This document shows positions 41,454-50,488 of a stretch of 64,000 nucleotides of DNA, one piece after another. Below the pieces are notes generated by a model. It had not been told where the DNA came from, searched no databases, and saw only the letters and a list, made by a program, of their open reading frames with translations. Location: contig LVKA01000011.1 in NCBI GenBank assembly GCA_001709035.1, positions 682,001 to 746,000 of the forward strand, written 5' to 3'. Positions within the stretch are counted from its first letter, which is position 1. Every line of letters starts with the position of its first letter. The position numbers and the translations under genes were made by a program. The stretch is from Candidatus Thiodiazotropha endoloripes. Its GTDB lineage: Bacteria; Pseudomonadota; Gammaproteobacteria; Chromatiales; Chromatiaceae.

Positions 41454-43838
41454 CTACATGGTGTCTTTCGCTACGACATTGGAGAGGTCACTTTCATTGC
41501 CAGCGAGGTCGTACGCTGTGATTGCGAAGTAGTAAGTACCGGTTTCCAGGTTTTCAATCAGATGGTTGCTGATCGTGCAGTCATCCACATCCACTACAGC
41601 TGAGAGGTTGTTGTTGCTGGTTCCCATGTAGAGTCTGTAGCCGGAGATTTCACTCATGTCCAGTGGGCTGCCGTCAGTTCTGGTGGCAGGTGCTACCCAG
41701 GTGAGTGAGATGCTACCAGTGGTAGGTGTGGTCTGGGAGGCTTCCACTACCAGGGTCAGTGGGCTCAGTGATGCCGTATCAGTTCCATCGGATACGCTGA
41801 TCACGATATTGTTGTAGCTGCCTTCATCCGCTTCTGCCGGTACACCGCTCAGGGTGCCGTTGCTGCTGTTGAAGCTGGCCCAGCTTGGCATGTTGGTGAT
41901 ACTGAAGGTCAGTGTATCGTTGTCCGCATCGGAGGCTGTGGGTGCAAACACGTAGCCGTCGCCTACCAGGACACTCTGATCGGGATTGCCGGAGATGATC
42001 GGCGCTGTGTTGGCGGGTGCAACATCATGGATGGTGACGATGGTGCTGCTTGGTGAGCCCAAGGTGTAACCGTCGCTCGGTGCATCGAGGCTGACGCGGA
42101 AGGTTTCGTCGCCTTCATCAATTGAATCGCTCATGATTGCGATGCTGATGACCTTGCTTGATTCACCGTCGCTGAAGTCCAGCGGTGTCCACATGTAACC
42201 GTGGTAGTCCTCGGTATATCTTGCTTCGATTCCGCGGGTGCCGAAGTTGACGGTGGCTGCGCCAGTACTGTTGGTACGGGTCACGGTCAGGGTTACGTTG
42301 CTGCCTTCTTCCGCATCGTAGCCGCCGCTGACGAACTGGAAGGTGCCGCCCTCTTCAGCTACATCGGCAACTGTGATGGCGAAAGGCGCCAGGCTTGCCT
42401 GTTCATTGCCGTCAGAGACGGTGATAACGATGTTTGAGTAGCTGCCGGCTGAGTTGGAATCAGGTGTGCCGCTCAGTTGGCCTGTGCTTGAGCTGAAGCT
42501 GGCCCAGCTGGGCAGATTGCTGACGCTGAAACTCAGGGCGTCGCCATCGGGATCACTGGCTGTCGGGGTGAAGCTGTAGGCGCTGCCTTCATCCAGACTG
42601 GTGGCTGGTGTGCCACTGATGGTCGGTGCGCGATTGGTCTCGGAGACCGTGATGTCAAACGCGCTCAATGAAGCTGTGGCGGAGCCGTCAGAGACACTGA
42701 TGCGAATGCTGCTGGTGGTGCCGGCATCATCCATGCCAGGTGTGCCACTCAGTACGCCGGTAGAGGTGTTGAAGCTGGCCCAGGATGGACGATTGGCGAT
42801 GGAGAAGCTGAGGCTGTCGCCATCCGCATCGTTGGCGGAAGGTGCAAATCTGTAGCTGCTGCCTTCGGCAACGGAGGTGGCTGGCGAACCGCTGATGGTG
42901 GGTGCGCGGTTGGAATCTGTCACAGCAATGCTGAAAGCACTCAGAGAGGCGCTATCGGTACCGTCAGAGACACTGATGCGAACATTACTGGTAGTGCCGG
43001 CATCATCCATACCAGGTGTACCACTCAATACACCGGTAGAGGTGTTGAAGCTGGCCCAGGAAGGACGATTGGCGATGGAGAAGCTGAGGCTGTCGCCATC
43101 CGCATCATTGGCGGAAGGTGCAAATCTGTAGCTGCTGCCTTCGGCAACGGAGGTTGCCGGCGAACCACTGATGGTGGGTGCCCGGTTGGTGTCGGTCACA
43201 GTAATGCTGAAGGCATTCAGAGAGATGGTGTCGGTACCATCGGAGACGCTGATGCGGATATTACTGGTGGTGCCGGCATCGTCCATATCCGGTGTGCCGC
43301 TGAGCTGACCGGTGGAGCTGCTGAAGCTGGCCCAGGTTGGTCTATTGGCAATGGAAAAACTCAGGCTGTCACCATCGGCGTCATTCGCGCTTGGACGGAA
43401 GCTATAAGCCTGGCCTTCGGCTACCTGAGTGCCGGGGGAACCACTGATTACCGGTGGTGTGTTTTCCGGAGTTGGATCTGGATCGGGATCTTCACCGGCA
43501 ACGAAGCAGTCGCTGGGCGCGCGGCGAATGACCGCATTGGCCGTATCCGCGCCGGATACCACATCAACTTTACAAGGTACGAACGGAGGAGCAATCTGCT
43601 TGATGCGCCAGATGCCTCTCTTGTTAACAGTAGCACTGCCAACAGGCAAGATTGAATTTGCTACAAACGCGTTGACTTTGGCTCCAGGCTCTCCCTGGCC
43701 TTTGATTACCAGTTTATCCTTCGCATTTCTCCATACTGCTTTGTAGACAGATAGGTCGGCGGCTTGGGCGAGGTTGATATCTGCAGAAAAAAGAGCCGGG
43801 AATATAATCAACGGAATGAGTTTGCGTGTTGCTTTCAT
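41454..43838 (-). CDS. Secreted Ig-like/Calx-beta/FnIII repeat protein
   Basis: A 794-residue exported protein (start ATG 43838; the frame is open to 43898). A signal peptide ends near LAQAA. After an N-terminal domain come four cadherin-like putative-Ig (He_PIG) repeats of about 92 residues, each beginning NTPP or NRAP and containing DADGDSLSFSIANRP and WASFNTSTG. Then follow a Calx-beta domain (FVSGGYDAEEGSNVTLTVTR), a fifth Ig-like repeat and a final fibronectin type III domain. Such proteins bind calcium, carbohydrate or cell surfaces. Two of the repeats are nearly identical in DNA, showing recent duplication. No sorting signal for anchoring is visible at the C-terminus. Confidence 0.87.
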   Translation of the reverse strand: MKATRKLIPLIIFPALFSADINLAQAADLSVYKAVWRNAKDKLVIKGQGEPGAKVNAFVANSILPVGSATVNKRGIWRIKQIAPPFVPCKVDVVSGADTANAVIRRAPSDCFVAGEDPDPDPTPENTPPVISGSPGTQVAEGQAYSFRPSANDADGDSLSFSIANRPTWASFSSSTGQLSGTPDMDDAGTTSNIRISVSDGTDTISLNAFSITVTDTNRAPTISGSPATSVAEGSSYRFAPSANDADGDSLSFSIANRPSWASFNTSTGVLSGTPGMDDAGTTSNVRISVSDGTDSASLSAFSIAVTDSNRAPTISGSPATSVAEGSSYRFAPSANDADGDSLSFSIANRPSWASFNTSTGVLSGTPGMDDAGTTSSIRISVSDGSATASLSAFDITVSETNRAPTISGTPATSLDEGSAYSFTPTASDPDGDALSFSVSNLPSWASFSSSTGQLSGTPDSNSAGSYSNIVITVSDGNEQASLAPFAITVADVAEEGGTFQFVSGGYDAEEGSNVTLTVTRTNSTGAATVNFGTRGIEARYTEDYHGYMWTPLDFSDGESSKVISIAIMSDSIDEGDETFRVSLDAPSDGYTLGSPSSTIVTIHDVAPANTAPIISGNPDQSVLVGDGYVFAPTASDADNDTLTFSITNMPSWASFNSSNGTLSGVPAEADEGSYNNIVISVSDGTDTASLSPLTLVVEASQTTPTTGSISLTWVAPATRTDGSPLDMSEISGYRLYMGTSNNNLSAVVDVDDCTISNHLIENLETGTYYFAITAYDLAGNESDLSNVVAKDTM

Positions 43839-44213
43839 GACCTTCGTGACCTCGAAAAAGATTATCCCTAAAAAGTTGTTGCTCACTATGGCGGTCAATT
43901 GGGCTTTTTATGCAGACACGGGGTCACAGTTTTAGTGGACGGGTTTCACACTACTTGCGCTTCCTCGCAGCAGTGTGAATTGGCTCGAAAATAGAGTAGA
44001 AGGAGTTCACAGTTTAACTCTCAAGTTGTTAAGGCTTGAGGGCCGGTATCTGGGTTCTGATCAACCAGGTTACTCATTGTTGACTGTTAAGCTATGTTTA
44101 AAAAAAGGGCCTGAATTTCAATATTTTTTAAGCATTGTTAGTTTAATTCCTGTAATTGAAAAACCGGTGCCTTTGTTTTACATCCAGAAAAAAGAGAGAT
44201 GAGTGAGGATGGT
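43839..44213. other. Non-coding divergent promoter region
   Basis: No gene is supported. It separates the diverging Ig-like and YceI genes and should hold both promoters. The open frame at 43975-44202 has no domain. Confidence 0.45.
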
Positions 44214-44825
44214 ATGAAAAGAAATTTCAGCGTGTTTTTATCACTATTTCCCGTTCTGCTTTTTTATGCCCAGTCAGGGATCGCCTCGTCCTATGTTATC
44301 GATACAGATGGAGGGCATGCTTTCATCCAGTTCAGAATCAGCCATCTGGGTTACAGTGTGCTGGCCGGACGTTTCAATAAGTTCTCCGGGGAGTTTGTCT
44401 ACGATACGAGCAATCCCTCGAAAGCGTCCGTGAGCGTGCTTGTGGAAACGGCGAGTATCGACTCGAATCATGCGGAGAGGGACAAACACCTGCGGGATGA
44501 TGATTTTCTTGCGGTGAAGCAGTTTCCGGAGGCTCGGTTTGTCAGTAGTTCATACCTTGAGCGCCAGGACGGCACTGGGCTGTTGAAGGGGAACCTGACC
44601 CTCAGGGGGGTTACCCGGCCGATCGAGATCGAAGTGGAGCATGTGGGGGCCGGCAGCGATCCCTGGGGAGGCTATCGGCGTGGCTTCACCGGCAAGACCA
44701 GACTGGTGCTGGCGGATTTCGGAATTACCAAGTATCTCGGTGATACAGCCAAAGAGATGGAGCTGATCCTGGGAATCGAAGGGATTCGCAACAAGTCGCA
44801 ACGCGGCTCGAGAAAGCCGCGGTAA
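44214..44825 (+). CDS. YceI family periplasmic lipid-binding-like protein
   Basis: A 203-residue secreted protein: signal peptide (KRNFSVFLSLFPVLLFYAQSG...), then the YceI lipocalin-like fold with YVIDTDGGHAFIQFRISHLGYS, the SIDSNHAERDKHLRDDDFLAVKQFPEARFVS block and GNLTLRGVTRPI. YceI relatives bind isoprenoids such as polyprenyl pyrophosphate or ubiquinone; some are pH- or stress-induced. The ATG at 44214 directly precedes the signal peptide and follows GAGGATGG; the frame opens five codons earlier. The C-terminus is unusually rich in arginine and serine (NKSQRGSRKPR). Confidence 0.9.
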   Translation: MKRNFSVFLSLFPVLLFYAQSGIASSYVIDTDGGHAFIQFRISHLGYSVLAGRFNKFSGEFVYDTSNPSKASVSVLVETASIDSNHAERDKHLRDDDFLAVKQFPEARFVSSSYLERQDGTGLLKGNLTLRGVTRPIEIEVEHVGAGSDPWGGYRRGFTGKTRLVLADFGITKYLGDTAKEMELILGIEGIRNKSQRGSRKPR

Positions 44826-44847
44826 ACTCCCTGTCTTTCTGCATCAG

Positions 44848-44878
44848 TATGATTGGATTTGTGTCAACAGGCCCTAGG
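44848..44878. repeat. Partial copy of the dispersed repeat at the end of the HIRAN gene
   Basis: GATTGGATTTGTGTCAACAG followed by GCCCTAGG matches the right-end half of the repeat. The TAG in its GGCCCTA end, read on the minus strand, provides the stop codon of the HIRAN gene. Confidence 0.7.
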
Positions 44879-45299
44879 AGACCCACTCTGAAGTGCGCTC
44901 GCCAATCCAGATGACCTGAAAGCGGATCCTGCGCCAGGGGTTGTCATCATCCAGCAGGCGTATGATGGTGGCTTCCAGGCGCTCCCCCTGGTCGAGCAGG
45001 CGGGCCAGGGTGCGGTTTTCCCGCATCGGGATATAGCCAAGGTGCTCGTTTTTGAACCATACTGCGATGGCGAAACGGTCGTGGGGGTTGCTCGGTTCCC
45101 GCTTCAGATGGAGCGTCTCTCCCAACTGGAGAAACGGCCAGATGGCCGGTCCGCGATGGTATTGGAAGCCAGCCAGCGGGGACTCTTGCAGGACAACTTT
45201 TTTCCGGCTCGGGATGATTGTTGTTCTGTTGTGGATTTTTCTCGCCAGATGTCTGGCGGGAAAGCGGAATAGGGCAGCAAGCATTTGGCTCTGTTTCAT
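44874..45299 (-). CDS. Stand-alone HIRAN domain protein
   Basis: A 141-residue protein with a HIRAN domain (about 40-135): LAGFQYHRGPAIWPFLQLGE, LHLKREPSNPHDRFAIAVWF and LGYIPMRENRTLARLLDQGE. In eukaryotic HLTF this domain binds 3' DNA ends; bacterial stand-alone forms probably also bind damaged or stalled-fork DNA, though this is not proved. The stop codon lies inside a dispersed-repeat copy, so the original C-terminus may have been longer and cut short by insertion. The N-terminal 38 residues (basic, FRFPARHLARKIHNR) are not part of the domain. Confidence 0.85.
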   Translation of the reverse strand: MKQSQMLAALFRFPARHLARKIHNRTTIIPSRKKVVLQESPLAGFQYHRGPAIWPFLQLGETLHLKREPSNPHDRFAIAVWFKNEHLGYIPMRENRTLARLLDQGERLEATIIRLLDDDNPWRRIRFQVIWIGERTSEWVS

Positions 45300-45390
45300 C
45301 GTTTGTGCTCCAGGTCGTTGGAGTCAATGAGAATAACATTTGGAGAGGCTCATTCTGTGAGTCCACCAAAAATAATCTGTTGGAGAACGC

Positions 45391-45792
45391 ATGCTGGAAT
45401 ATGTTTTTTTCGACAAACGTCCATGGCAGGACTTTGTTGATTATCTGAAACAACTGGGATTGGCGATTGAAACAGCCCAGGATGATGATGAGTGGCTGGT
45501 CTACGTTCCGGAGGAGCTGGACGATGAGACCGATGAGAAGATTGAAGCGCGTTACGAAACGCTGCTTGAGATGAATGAGCGCTTGATTGCCGACCAGCAG
45601 GGCGGCGCACATGTGGAGTTGGCCGGGATCAATGTGAGCCTGATGGATGGTCGGGTTGTCCAGGCGGCAGTGGATCCACAGCTGATCAATCGCCTGTTGC
45701 AGGTGATTTCGGTTGAGGAGCTGGGCGAGTTGGTCAGTGCCGTTGCTCAGGCGGTGGAGCAGGGGGATGAGCGGTCACTCTGTCAGCGTTGA
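45391..45792 (+). CDS. Hypothetical acidic protein
   Basis: I do not recognise this 133-residue protein. It is acidic and helical (PEELDDETDEKIEARYETLLEMNERL), has no signal peptide or membrane helix, and is probably cytosolic. It starts with MLEYVFFDKRPWQDFVDYLKQLG; a good GGAG ribosome-binding site precedes it. Its end overlaps the end of the converging small membrane protein by ten bases. Confidence 0.75.
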   Translation: MLEYVFFDKRPWQDFVDYLKQLGLAIETAQDDDEWLVYVPEELDDETDEKIEARYETLLEMNERLIADQQGGAHVELAGINVSLMDGRVVQAAVDPQLINRLLQVISVEELGELVSAVAQAVEQGDERSLCQR

Positions 45793-46016
45793 GTTTTTTC
45801 CGTGGAGGCTTTCAGGGCATCGTCGGTTCTTTGTTTGCCGGCTTTGAGGGCCTTCTCAGTGGCAAGCCTTGCCGCTTTTTTCTGTTCAACCAGCTCGATG
45901 TACTCTTTGGGGGACTGATTGATGCTGGTCTGGGGTGGATTTTCGCTGCTCTGCATGACATAGATGATGCCAAGGACCAGGGCGATGAAGACCACGAAAA
46001 AAGCTGTCCTCGACAT
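45783..46016 (-). CDS. Small single-pass membrane protein
   Basis: A 77-residue protein with one N-terminal membrane helix (residues about 4-20, AFFVVFIALVLGIIYVM) and a highly charged lysine/glutamate-rich cytoplasmic or periplasmic tail. No known family recognised. It ends ten bases inside the converging gene's end, and its upstream side borders the MITE-like element. Confidence 0.6.
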   Translation of the reverse strand: MSRTAFFVVFIALVLGIIYVMQSSENPPQTSINQSPKEYIELVEQKKAARLATEKALKAGKQRTDDALKASTEKTQR

Positions 46017-46409
46017 GATTCTCTTCTCCCGGCTGCTCGGGCCAATAGATTGGCCTTAGGGCCTGTTAACACGAATCCAATACGCCCTGCTGGGACTGTT
46101 TTTGTGCCCAGCAAGGCAGAATGAGCGTCGTGTCGTCATTCTACATGAGCGAATGATAACGCCGCTGGGCGCAAAAACAGGCCCAGCCCTTCGGGTTGCG
46201 CCTGAAAAAGCGCCACTCCACGTTGCTCGTCGCTTATTTGGAATAACCAAACTACACTCCTCGCGCCTTGATTGGCACTTTTCAGGCACAACAGGGCGTA
46301 TTGGATTCGTGTTAACAGGCCCTAAGTGGATCCTGGGCGCTTGAGCGCGGCAGAAATAGTGCTCGAAATTGCAACCCTATACGGGGATTATAACAGGCCC
46401 GAGGCCGGG
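46017..46409. other. Gap occupied by a MITE-like element
   Basis: Nearly all of this non-coding stretch is the inverted-repeat element at 46056-46325; no gene is present. Confidence 0.7.
46056..46325. mobile_element. MITE-like element with 34-base perfect terminal inverted repeats
   Basis: The left end 46056-46089 starts TTAGGGCCTGTTAACACGAA; the right end 46292-46325 is its exact reverse complement over 34 bases and ends TTAACAGGCCCTAA. The 270-base element has no gene. Inside, TTTTTGTGCCCAGC and CTGGGCGCAAAAACA make a second inverted pair, so one strand could fold into long hairpins. Shorter or decayed relatives are at 9386, 11386, 24000, 44848 and 55485. No transposase for it is in the window. 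Confidence 0.88.
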
Positions 46410-47069
46410 TTATCGGCTGTGCAGCTGAAGAATCGGCCAGTTACGTTTTTTTGCCACTTCCGCAAGGGTCTGGTCCGGATCAACCGCGACCGGATGCGCC
46501 ACCTGCTCCAGCAGCGGCAGGTCATTGTGGGAGTCACTGTAGAACCAGCTGCCCTGCATGGTCTGGTCAAACTCATCCAGCCAGTCGTTCAGCCGGCTGA
46601 CTTTGCCTTCGCGGAAGCTGGGGGTGCCGGCCACTTCGCCGGTGTAGTGGCCGTCGATCTGTTCCGGCTCCGTGGCGATCAGGTGGTCGATCCCGAAGCG
46701 CTGAGCAATGGGAGAGGTGACGAAGGCATTGGTGGCGGTGATGATCAGCAGCAGATCTCCGGCCTGACGGTGTTTCTCAACCAGTTGCTGGGCCTGTTCA
46801 CTGATGATCGGGATAATCTTCTCTTCAATAAAGAGCGCCCGCCACTGATTGAGCTTCTGCGGCGGGTTTTTTCGCAGTGGCTTCAACGAGAAGCGCATGA
46901 ATTCGTGGATGTCCAGTCTGCCGGCTTTGTAGTCCTCGTAGAAGCGTTCGTTTTCACGCTCATATTGCTCTCCATCAACAATGCCCTGTTCCACCAGGAA
47001 ACGGCCCCAGAGGTAGTCGGAGTCACCGGCCAACAGGGTGTTGTCCAGGTCGAAGATTGCCAATGCCAT
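46410..47069 (-). CDS. HAD-superfamily phosphatase, subfamily IB
   Basis: A 219-residue enzyme with the HAD catalytic motif FDLDNTL (D7, D9), motif II TATNAF, and motif III YSDSHNDLPLL. The long cap and the WGRFLVEQGIVD start put it in the SerB-like IB group, widespread in proteobacteria as a phosphoserine phosphatase-like or phospholipid phosphatase of unsettled substrate. It is transcribed away from rppH. Confidence 0.88.
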   Translation of the reverse strand: MALAIFDLDNTLLAGDSDYLWGRFLVEQGIVDGEQYERENERFYEDYKAGRLDIHEFMRFSLKPLRKNPPQKLNQWRALFIEEKIIPIISEQAQQLVEKHRQAGDLLLIITATNAFVTSPIAQRFGIDHLIATEPEQIDGHYTGEVAGTPSFREGKVSRLNDWLDEFDQTMQGSWFYSDSHNDLPLLEQVAHPVAVDPDQTLAEVAKKRNWPILQLHSR

Positions 47070-47386
47070 GATTCTGTCCTGCTTGTTTACTCAATGAGTT
47101 ATCTGTGGTCTGTCCGGCTATTTTACCTGGTTAAGCGGTAAATGTTGTTAACGGATTATTGCCCAGATTGCCGACGGCTTAATTAAACAATATCCAGATA
47201 CTGTCAGGCTCATTCCGGGTTCATGGTATGGAGTGTTATTTGGCGAGAGCCGAAGAAAAATAAATGACTTCTGTACAATTTTTGGAATTTCCATGATTTG
47301 CAAAGGCTTAAGTTTGCTGCCTTGCTGCACTACATGGATTATGGAAGAATCATATTCTAAGAATGTGACAAATTTTGGCGGATAAA
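47070..47386. promoter_or_regulatory. Divergent promoter region, HAD gene and rppH
   Basis: No gene is supported. Both neighbours are transcribed away from it, so their promoters must lie here. It is relatively AT-rich. Confidence 0.45.
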
Positions 47387-47911
47387 TTGATTGACTCTGA
47401 CGGCTTTAGACCGAATGTCGGCATCATCCTGTGTAATGACGATCGTCTCCTGTTTTGGGGTCGCCGCACCGGACAGGATGCCTGGCAGTTCCCCCAGGGC
47501 GGTATAAAGCGCGATGAAACCCCTGAAGAGGCGATGTACCGGGAGTTGAATGAGGAGGTGGGCCTGAATGCCGACCAGGTCTCGATCATCGGCTCCACGC
47601 GCAGCTGGCTGCGATACCGACTGCCGGAGCGCTATATCCGCCGTCACAGCGAGCCGCTCTGTATCGGTCAGAAGCAGATCTGGTTTCTGCTGAAGACGAA
47701 CTGTGGCGAGGATGCCTTCTGCCTGGATCACACCGAAACCCCCGAGTTCGAGGAGTGGCGCTGGGTAAAATATTGGCACCCTGTGCGCGAAGTGATCTAT
47801 TTCAAACGTAATGTGTATACCAAGGCTCTGGAAGAGCTGGCGCCACTGCTCTATCCCGAAGGGGTTCCCGGGCGCTCCCTGACAAGCTATCTGCGGCAGA
47901 ATCGCCGTTGA
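47387..47911 (+). CDS. rppH: RNA pyrophosphohydrolase RppH
   Basis: RppH removes pyrophosphate from 5' ends of mRNA and so starts decay. The 174-residue protein begins [16 protein letters not shown] and carries the Nudix box [23 protein letters not shown] with REL-EE metal ligands. I choose the TTG at 47387, which gives the family's usual M-I-D-S-D start and follows GGCGG at a good distance; the frame also opens with an earlier TTG at 47375. rppH directly precedes ptsP, a conserved gammaproteobacterial order. Confidence 0.93.
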   Translation: MIDSDGFRPNVGIILCNDDRLLFWGRRTGQDAWQFPQGGIKRDETPEEAMYRELNEEVGLNADQVSIIGSTRSWLRYRLPERYIRRHSEPLCIGQKQIWFLLKTNCGEDAFCLDHTETPEFEEWRWVKYWHPVREVIYFKRNVYTKALEELAPLLYPEGVPGRSLTSYLRQNRR

Positions 47912-47946
47912 TCGTGAGCTATTTCCCCTCGGGGCTAATAGAAAAA

Positions 47947-48036
47947 ACCGCAAATGGACGCCAATCACCGCTGATCGCCGCGAATACCTTTCATAGTGCG
48001 GCCTCACTTGTTGTGGATTCGCGTTCATTTGTGGCT
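47947..48036. repeat. Inverted-repeat element in the rppH-ptsP gap
   Basis: ACCGCAAATGGACGCCAATC near the left end pairs imperfectly with GGATTCGCGTTCATTTGTGG near the right end. The text CGCAAATGGACGC resembles a type of short repeat common between genes in many proteobacteria. One copy only was noticed here. Confidence 0.5.
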
Positions 48037-48086
48037 AACCAAAGATAGGAATTTCCAGGCTTTGCCAAGGGGTTGTTACGAGAACC

Positions 48087-50348
48087 ATGCTTGAGACGCT
48101 TCACCGCATCGTTAAAGAGGTTAATGCCGCTTCCGACCTGGAGCAGGCCCTGGCGATCATCGTTCAGGAGGTGAAGCAGGCGATACAGGCGGATGTCTGT
48201 TCCGTCTATCTCACCGATTTCGAGCGGCGGGATCATGTGCTGAAGGCGACGGACGGGTTGTATCCGCAAGCCGTCGACAAGGTCAGATTACCCTACCACC
48301 GGGGGCTGATCGGGCTGGTCTGTGAAAGGGCGGAACCGGTCAATTTGGCGGATGCACCAAATCACAAGCGCTATCTGTTCACCCATGAGACCGGCGAGAC
48401 CTCTTACAAGGGTTTTTTAGGTGTGCCGATCATTCAGAATCGCAAGGTTCTGGGTGTGCTGGTGGCGCGTCAGATCGATCAGCGCAGCTTCGAAGATAAC
48501 GAGGTTACCTTTCTGTTCACCCTGGCGGCACAGCTTGCCGGTGCGATCACGCATGCCCAGGCCAGCGGCAATCTGGATACCCAGAGTGATCTGGCGCCAC
48601 CAAAGCGGTTTCTTCAAGGGCAGCCAGGTTCTCCGGGTGTCTCCTTGGGTACTGCGGTTGTGGTCTATCCACCGGCCGACCTGGAAGCGGTGCCCGACCG
48701 GCCGGCGAAGGACCTTGATGATGAGGAGGATGCCTTCAGGACCGCAGTGGCGGCGGTGGTGCAGGATCTGATGGCGATCGAAGACCGCTTTGAAGAGAGC
48801 CTGCCTGCGGAGGACCGGGCGCTGTTCGATGCCTGGCTGATGATGCTTGGTAGTGATTCCCTGATCGGCAATACCGTGCGACGCATTCAGCAGGGCAACT
48901 GGGCGCCGGGCGCCTTGCGGGAGACTTTTCAGGAGCATGCGCGGATATTCGAGAACATGGAGGATATCTATCTGCGGGAGCGGGCATCTGATGTGCTCGA
49001 TCTGGGGCGACGTATCCTGATGCATCTGCAGCAGAAGGTCTCCACCCCGAATGAGTATCCGGAGGACACCATTCTGGTCGGCGAGGAGGTCAGCGCCATG
49101 CAACTTGCCGAGGTGCCGAGAGAGCGCCTGGCTGGTGTGGTATCGGCCAGTGGCGCCAGCTTCTCCCATGTGGCGATACTGGCCAGAGCCTTGGAAGTAC
49201 CGGCAGTAATGGGAATGAGTAATCTGCCGGTGAGCCGTATGGAGGGCCATTTTCTGATTCTCGAGGGCTATCTGGGACGGATCTACGTCTCGCCGGCGCC
49301 GTCGGTCATCGAAGAGTATCGACGGCTTGCCAGTGAGGACCAGGCACTCTATCAGGAGCTGCAGGCGGACAAGGACCTGCCTTGCGAAACCACCGATGGT
49401 GTCCGCATACCCCTCTACCTGAATACCGGCCTGCTCTCAGAGCTGAGCAATCAGGGTATGGCCGAATCGGAAGGTGTGGGTCTCTATCGCACCGAACTGC
49501 CGTTCATGGTGAGAGACAGCTTTCCAGGAGAGTCGGTACAGGTTGCCAACTATCGAAAGGTGCTGAAGATGTTTCATCCGCGCCCGGTGATCATCCGTAC
49601 CCTGGATATCGGTGGAGACAAACCGCTACCCTATTTTCCCGTGGAGGAGTCGAATCCGTTTCTGGGTTGGCGGGGGATTCGAATCTCTCTCGACCATCCG
49701 GAGATCTTCATCACTCAGGTGCGCGCCATCCTGCGTGCCGCCATCGATCTGAACAACTTGCGTCTGCTGTTGCCGATGATCAGTCATGTGCAGGAGGTCG
49801 ATGATGCCATGCTGCTGATCCAGCGGGCGCATGACGAGCTGCTGGAAGAGGGTTATCAGGTGAAGATGCCCAAGGTCGGTGTGATGATTGAGGTGCCGGC
49901 TGCGGTATACCAGGTCGAGGTCTTGGCCCAGCGAATCGATTTTCTCTCCGTGGGTACCAACGATCTGACCCAGTACCTGCTCGCTGTCGATCGAAACAAT
50001 GCCCATGTGGCGGACATCTATAACGATCTGCATCCGGCCGTGTTGCGGGCCTTGATCCAGATCGTCAATGGTGCGGGTCAGTACGGTAAAGAGGTGAGTG
50101 TCTGTGGTGAGCTGGCGGGAAATCCGGCGGCGGCGGTTCTGCTGCTGGGTATGGGAGTCAACAGTCTGAGTATGAATGGTGGCAGTCTGTTGCGGGTAAA
50201 GTGGGTGCTGCGCTCATTTTCCCACAATCGTGCAAAACAGTTGCTGCAGACAGCGCTGCGTTGTGAACAGGCGGGTGAGGTTGTCAATCTGCTGTCGAAT
50301 GCTCTGGAGGAGATGGGGCTGGGTGGACTGATGCGTGCCGGCCGATAG
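48087..50348 (+). CDS. ptsP: Phosphoenolpyruvate-protein phosphotransferase PtsP (enzyme I-Ntr)
   Basis: A 753-residue enzyme that starts the nitrogen-related phosphotransfer chain (PtsP to NPr to EIIA-Ntr), a regulatory system linked to nitrogen and potassium. An N-terminal GAF domain (about 15-150) senses a ligand. The swivelling phosphohistidine domain contains the active histidine in SGASFSHVAILARAL (about 360). The C-terminal PEP-binding barrel has GVGLYRTELPF, RTLDIGGDKPLPYF and LSVGTNDLTQYLLAVDR. Length and order are normal. It follows rppH by 175 bases. Confidence 0.95.
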   Translation: MLETLHRIVKEVNAASDLEQALAIIVQEVKQAIQADVCSVYLTDFERRDHVLKATDGLYPQAVDKVRLPYHRGLIGLVCERAEPVNLADAPNHKRYLFTHETGETSYKGFLGVPIIQNRKVLGVLVARQIDQRSFEDNEVTFLFTLAAQLAGAITHAQASGNLDTQSDLAPPKRFLQGQPGSPGVSLGTAVVVYPPADLEAVPDRPAKDLDDEEDAFRTAVAAVVQDLMAIEDRFEESLPAEDRALFDAWLMMLGSDSLIGNTVRRIQQGNWAPGALRETFQEHARIFENMEDIYLRERASDVLDLGRRILMHLQQKVSTPNEYPEDTILVGEEVSAMQLAEVPRERLAGVVSASGASFSHVAILARALEVPAVMGMSNLPVSRMEGHFLILEGYLGRIYVSPAPSVIEEYRRLASEDQALYQELQADKDLPCETTDGVRIPLYLNTGLLSELSNQGMAESEGVGLYRTELPFMVRDSFPGESVQVANYRKVLKMFHPRPVIIRTLDIGGDKPLPYFPVEESNPFLGWRGIRISLDHPEIFITQVRAILRAAIDLNNLRLLLPMISHVQEVDDAMLLIQRAHDELLEEGYQVKMPKVGVMIEVPAAVYQVEVLAQRIDFLSVGTNDLTQYLLAVDRNNAHVADIYNDLHPAVLRALIQIVNGAGQYGKEVSVCGELAGNPAAAVLLLGMGVNSLSMNGGSLLRVKWVLRSFSHNRAKQLLQTALRCEQAGEVVNLLSNALEEMGLGGLMRAGR

Positions 50349-50488
50349 CATTTGTTAGGCCCTGGCAGGAAGCTTAATATAGAGAGAAACCGCATTGAGA
50401 GAGCCGTGGTCTTTAAAACACTGCAGCAGGATGAGGATGGCAGGCTGACTCACGACGGTTGAAAACAAACACTTTGCGCCAGGTTACT

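Noticed and set aside
50353-50367. TTTGTTAGGCCCTGG after ptsP as another copy of the dispersed repeat
   Set aside because: Only about ten bases match the repeat end; too short to separate from chance.
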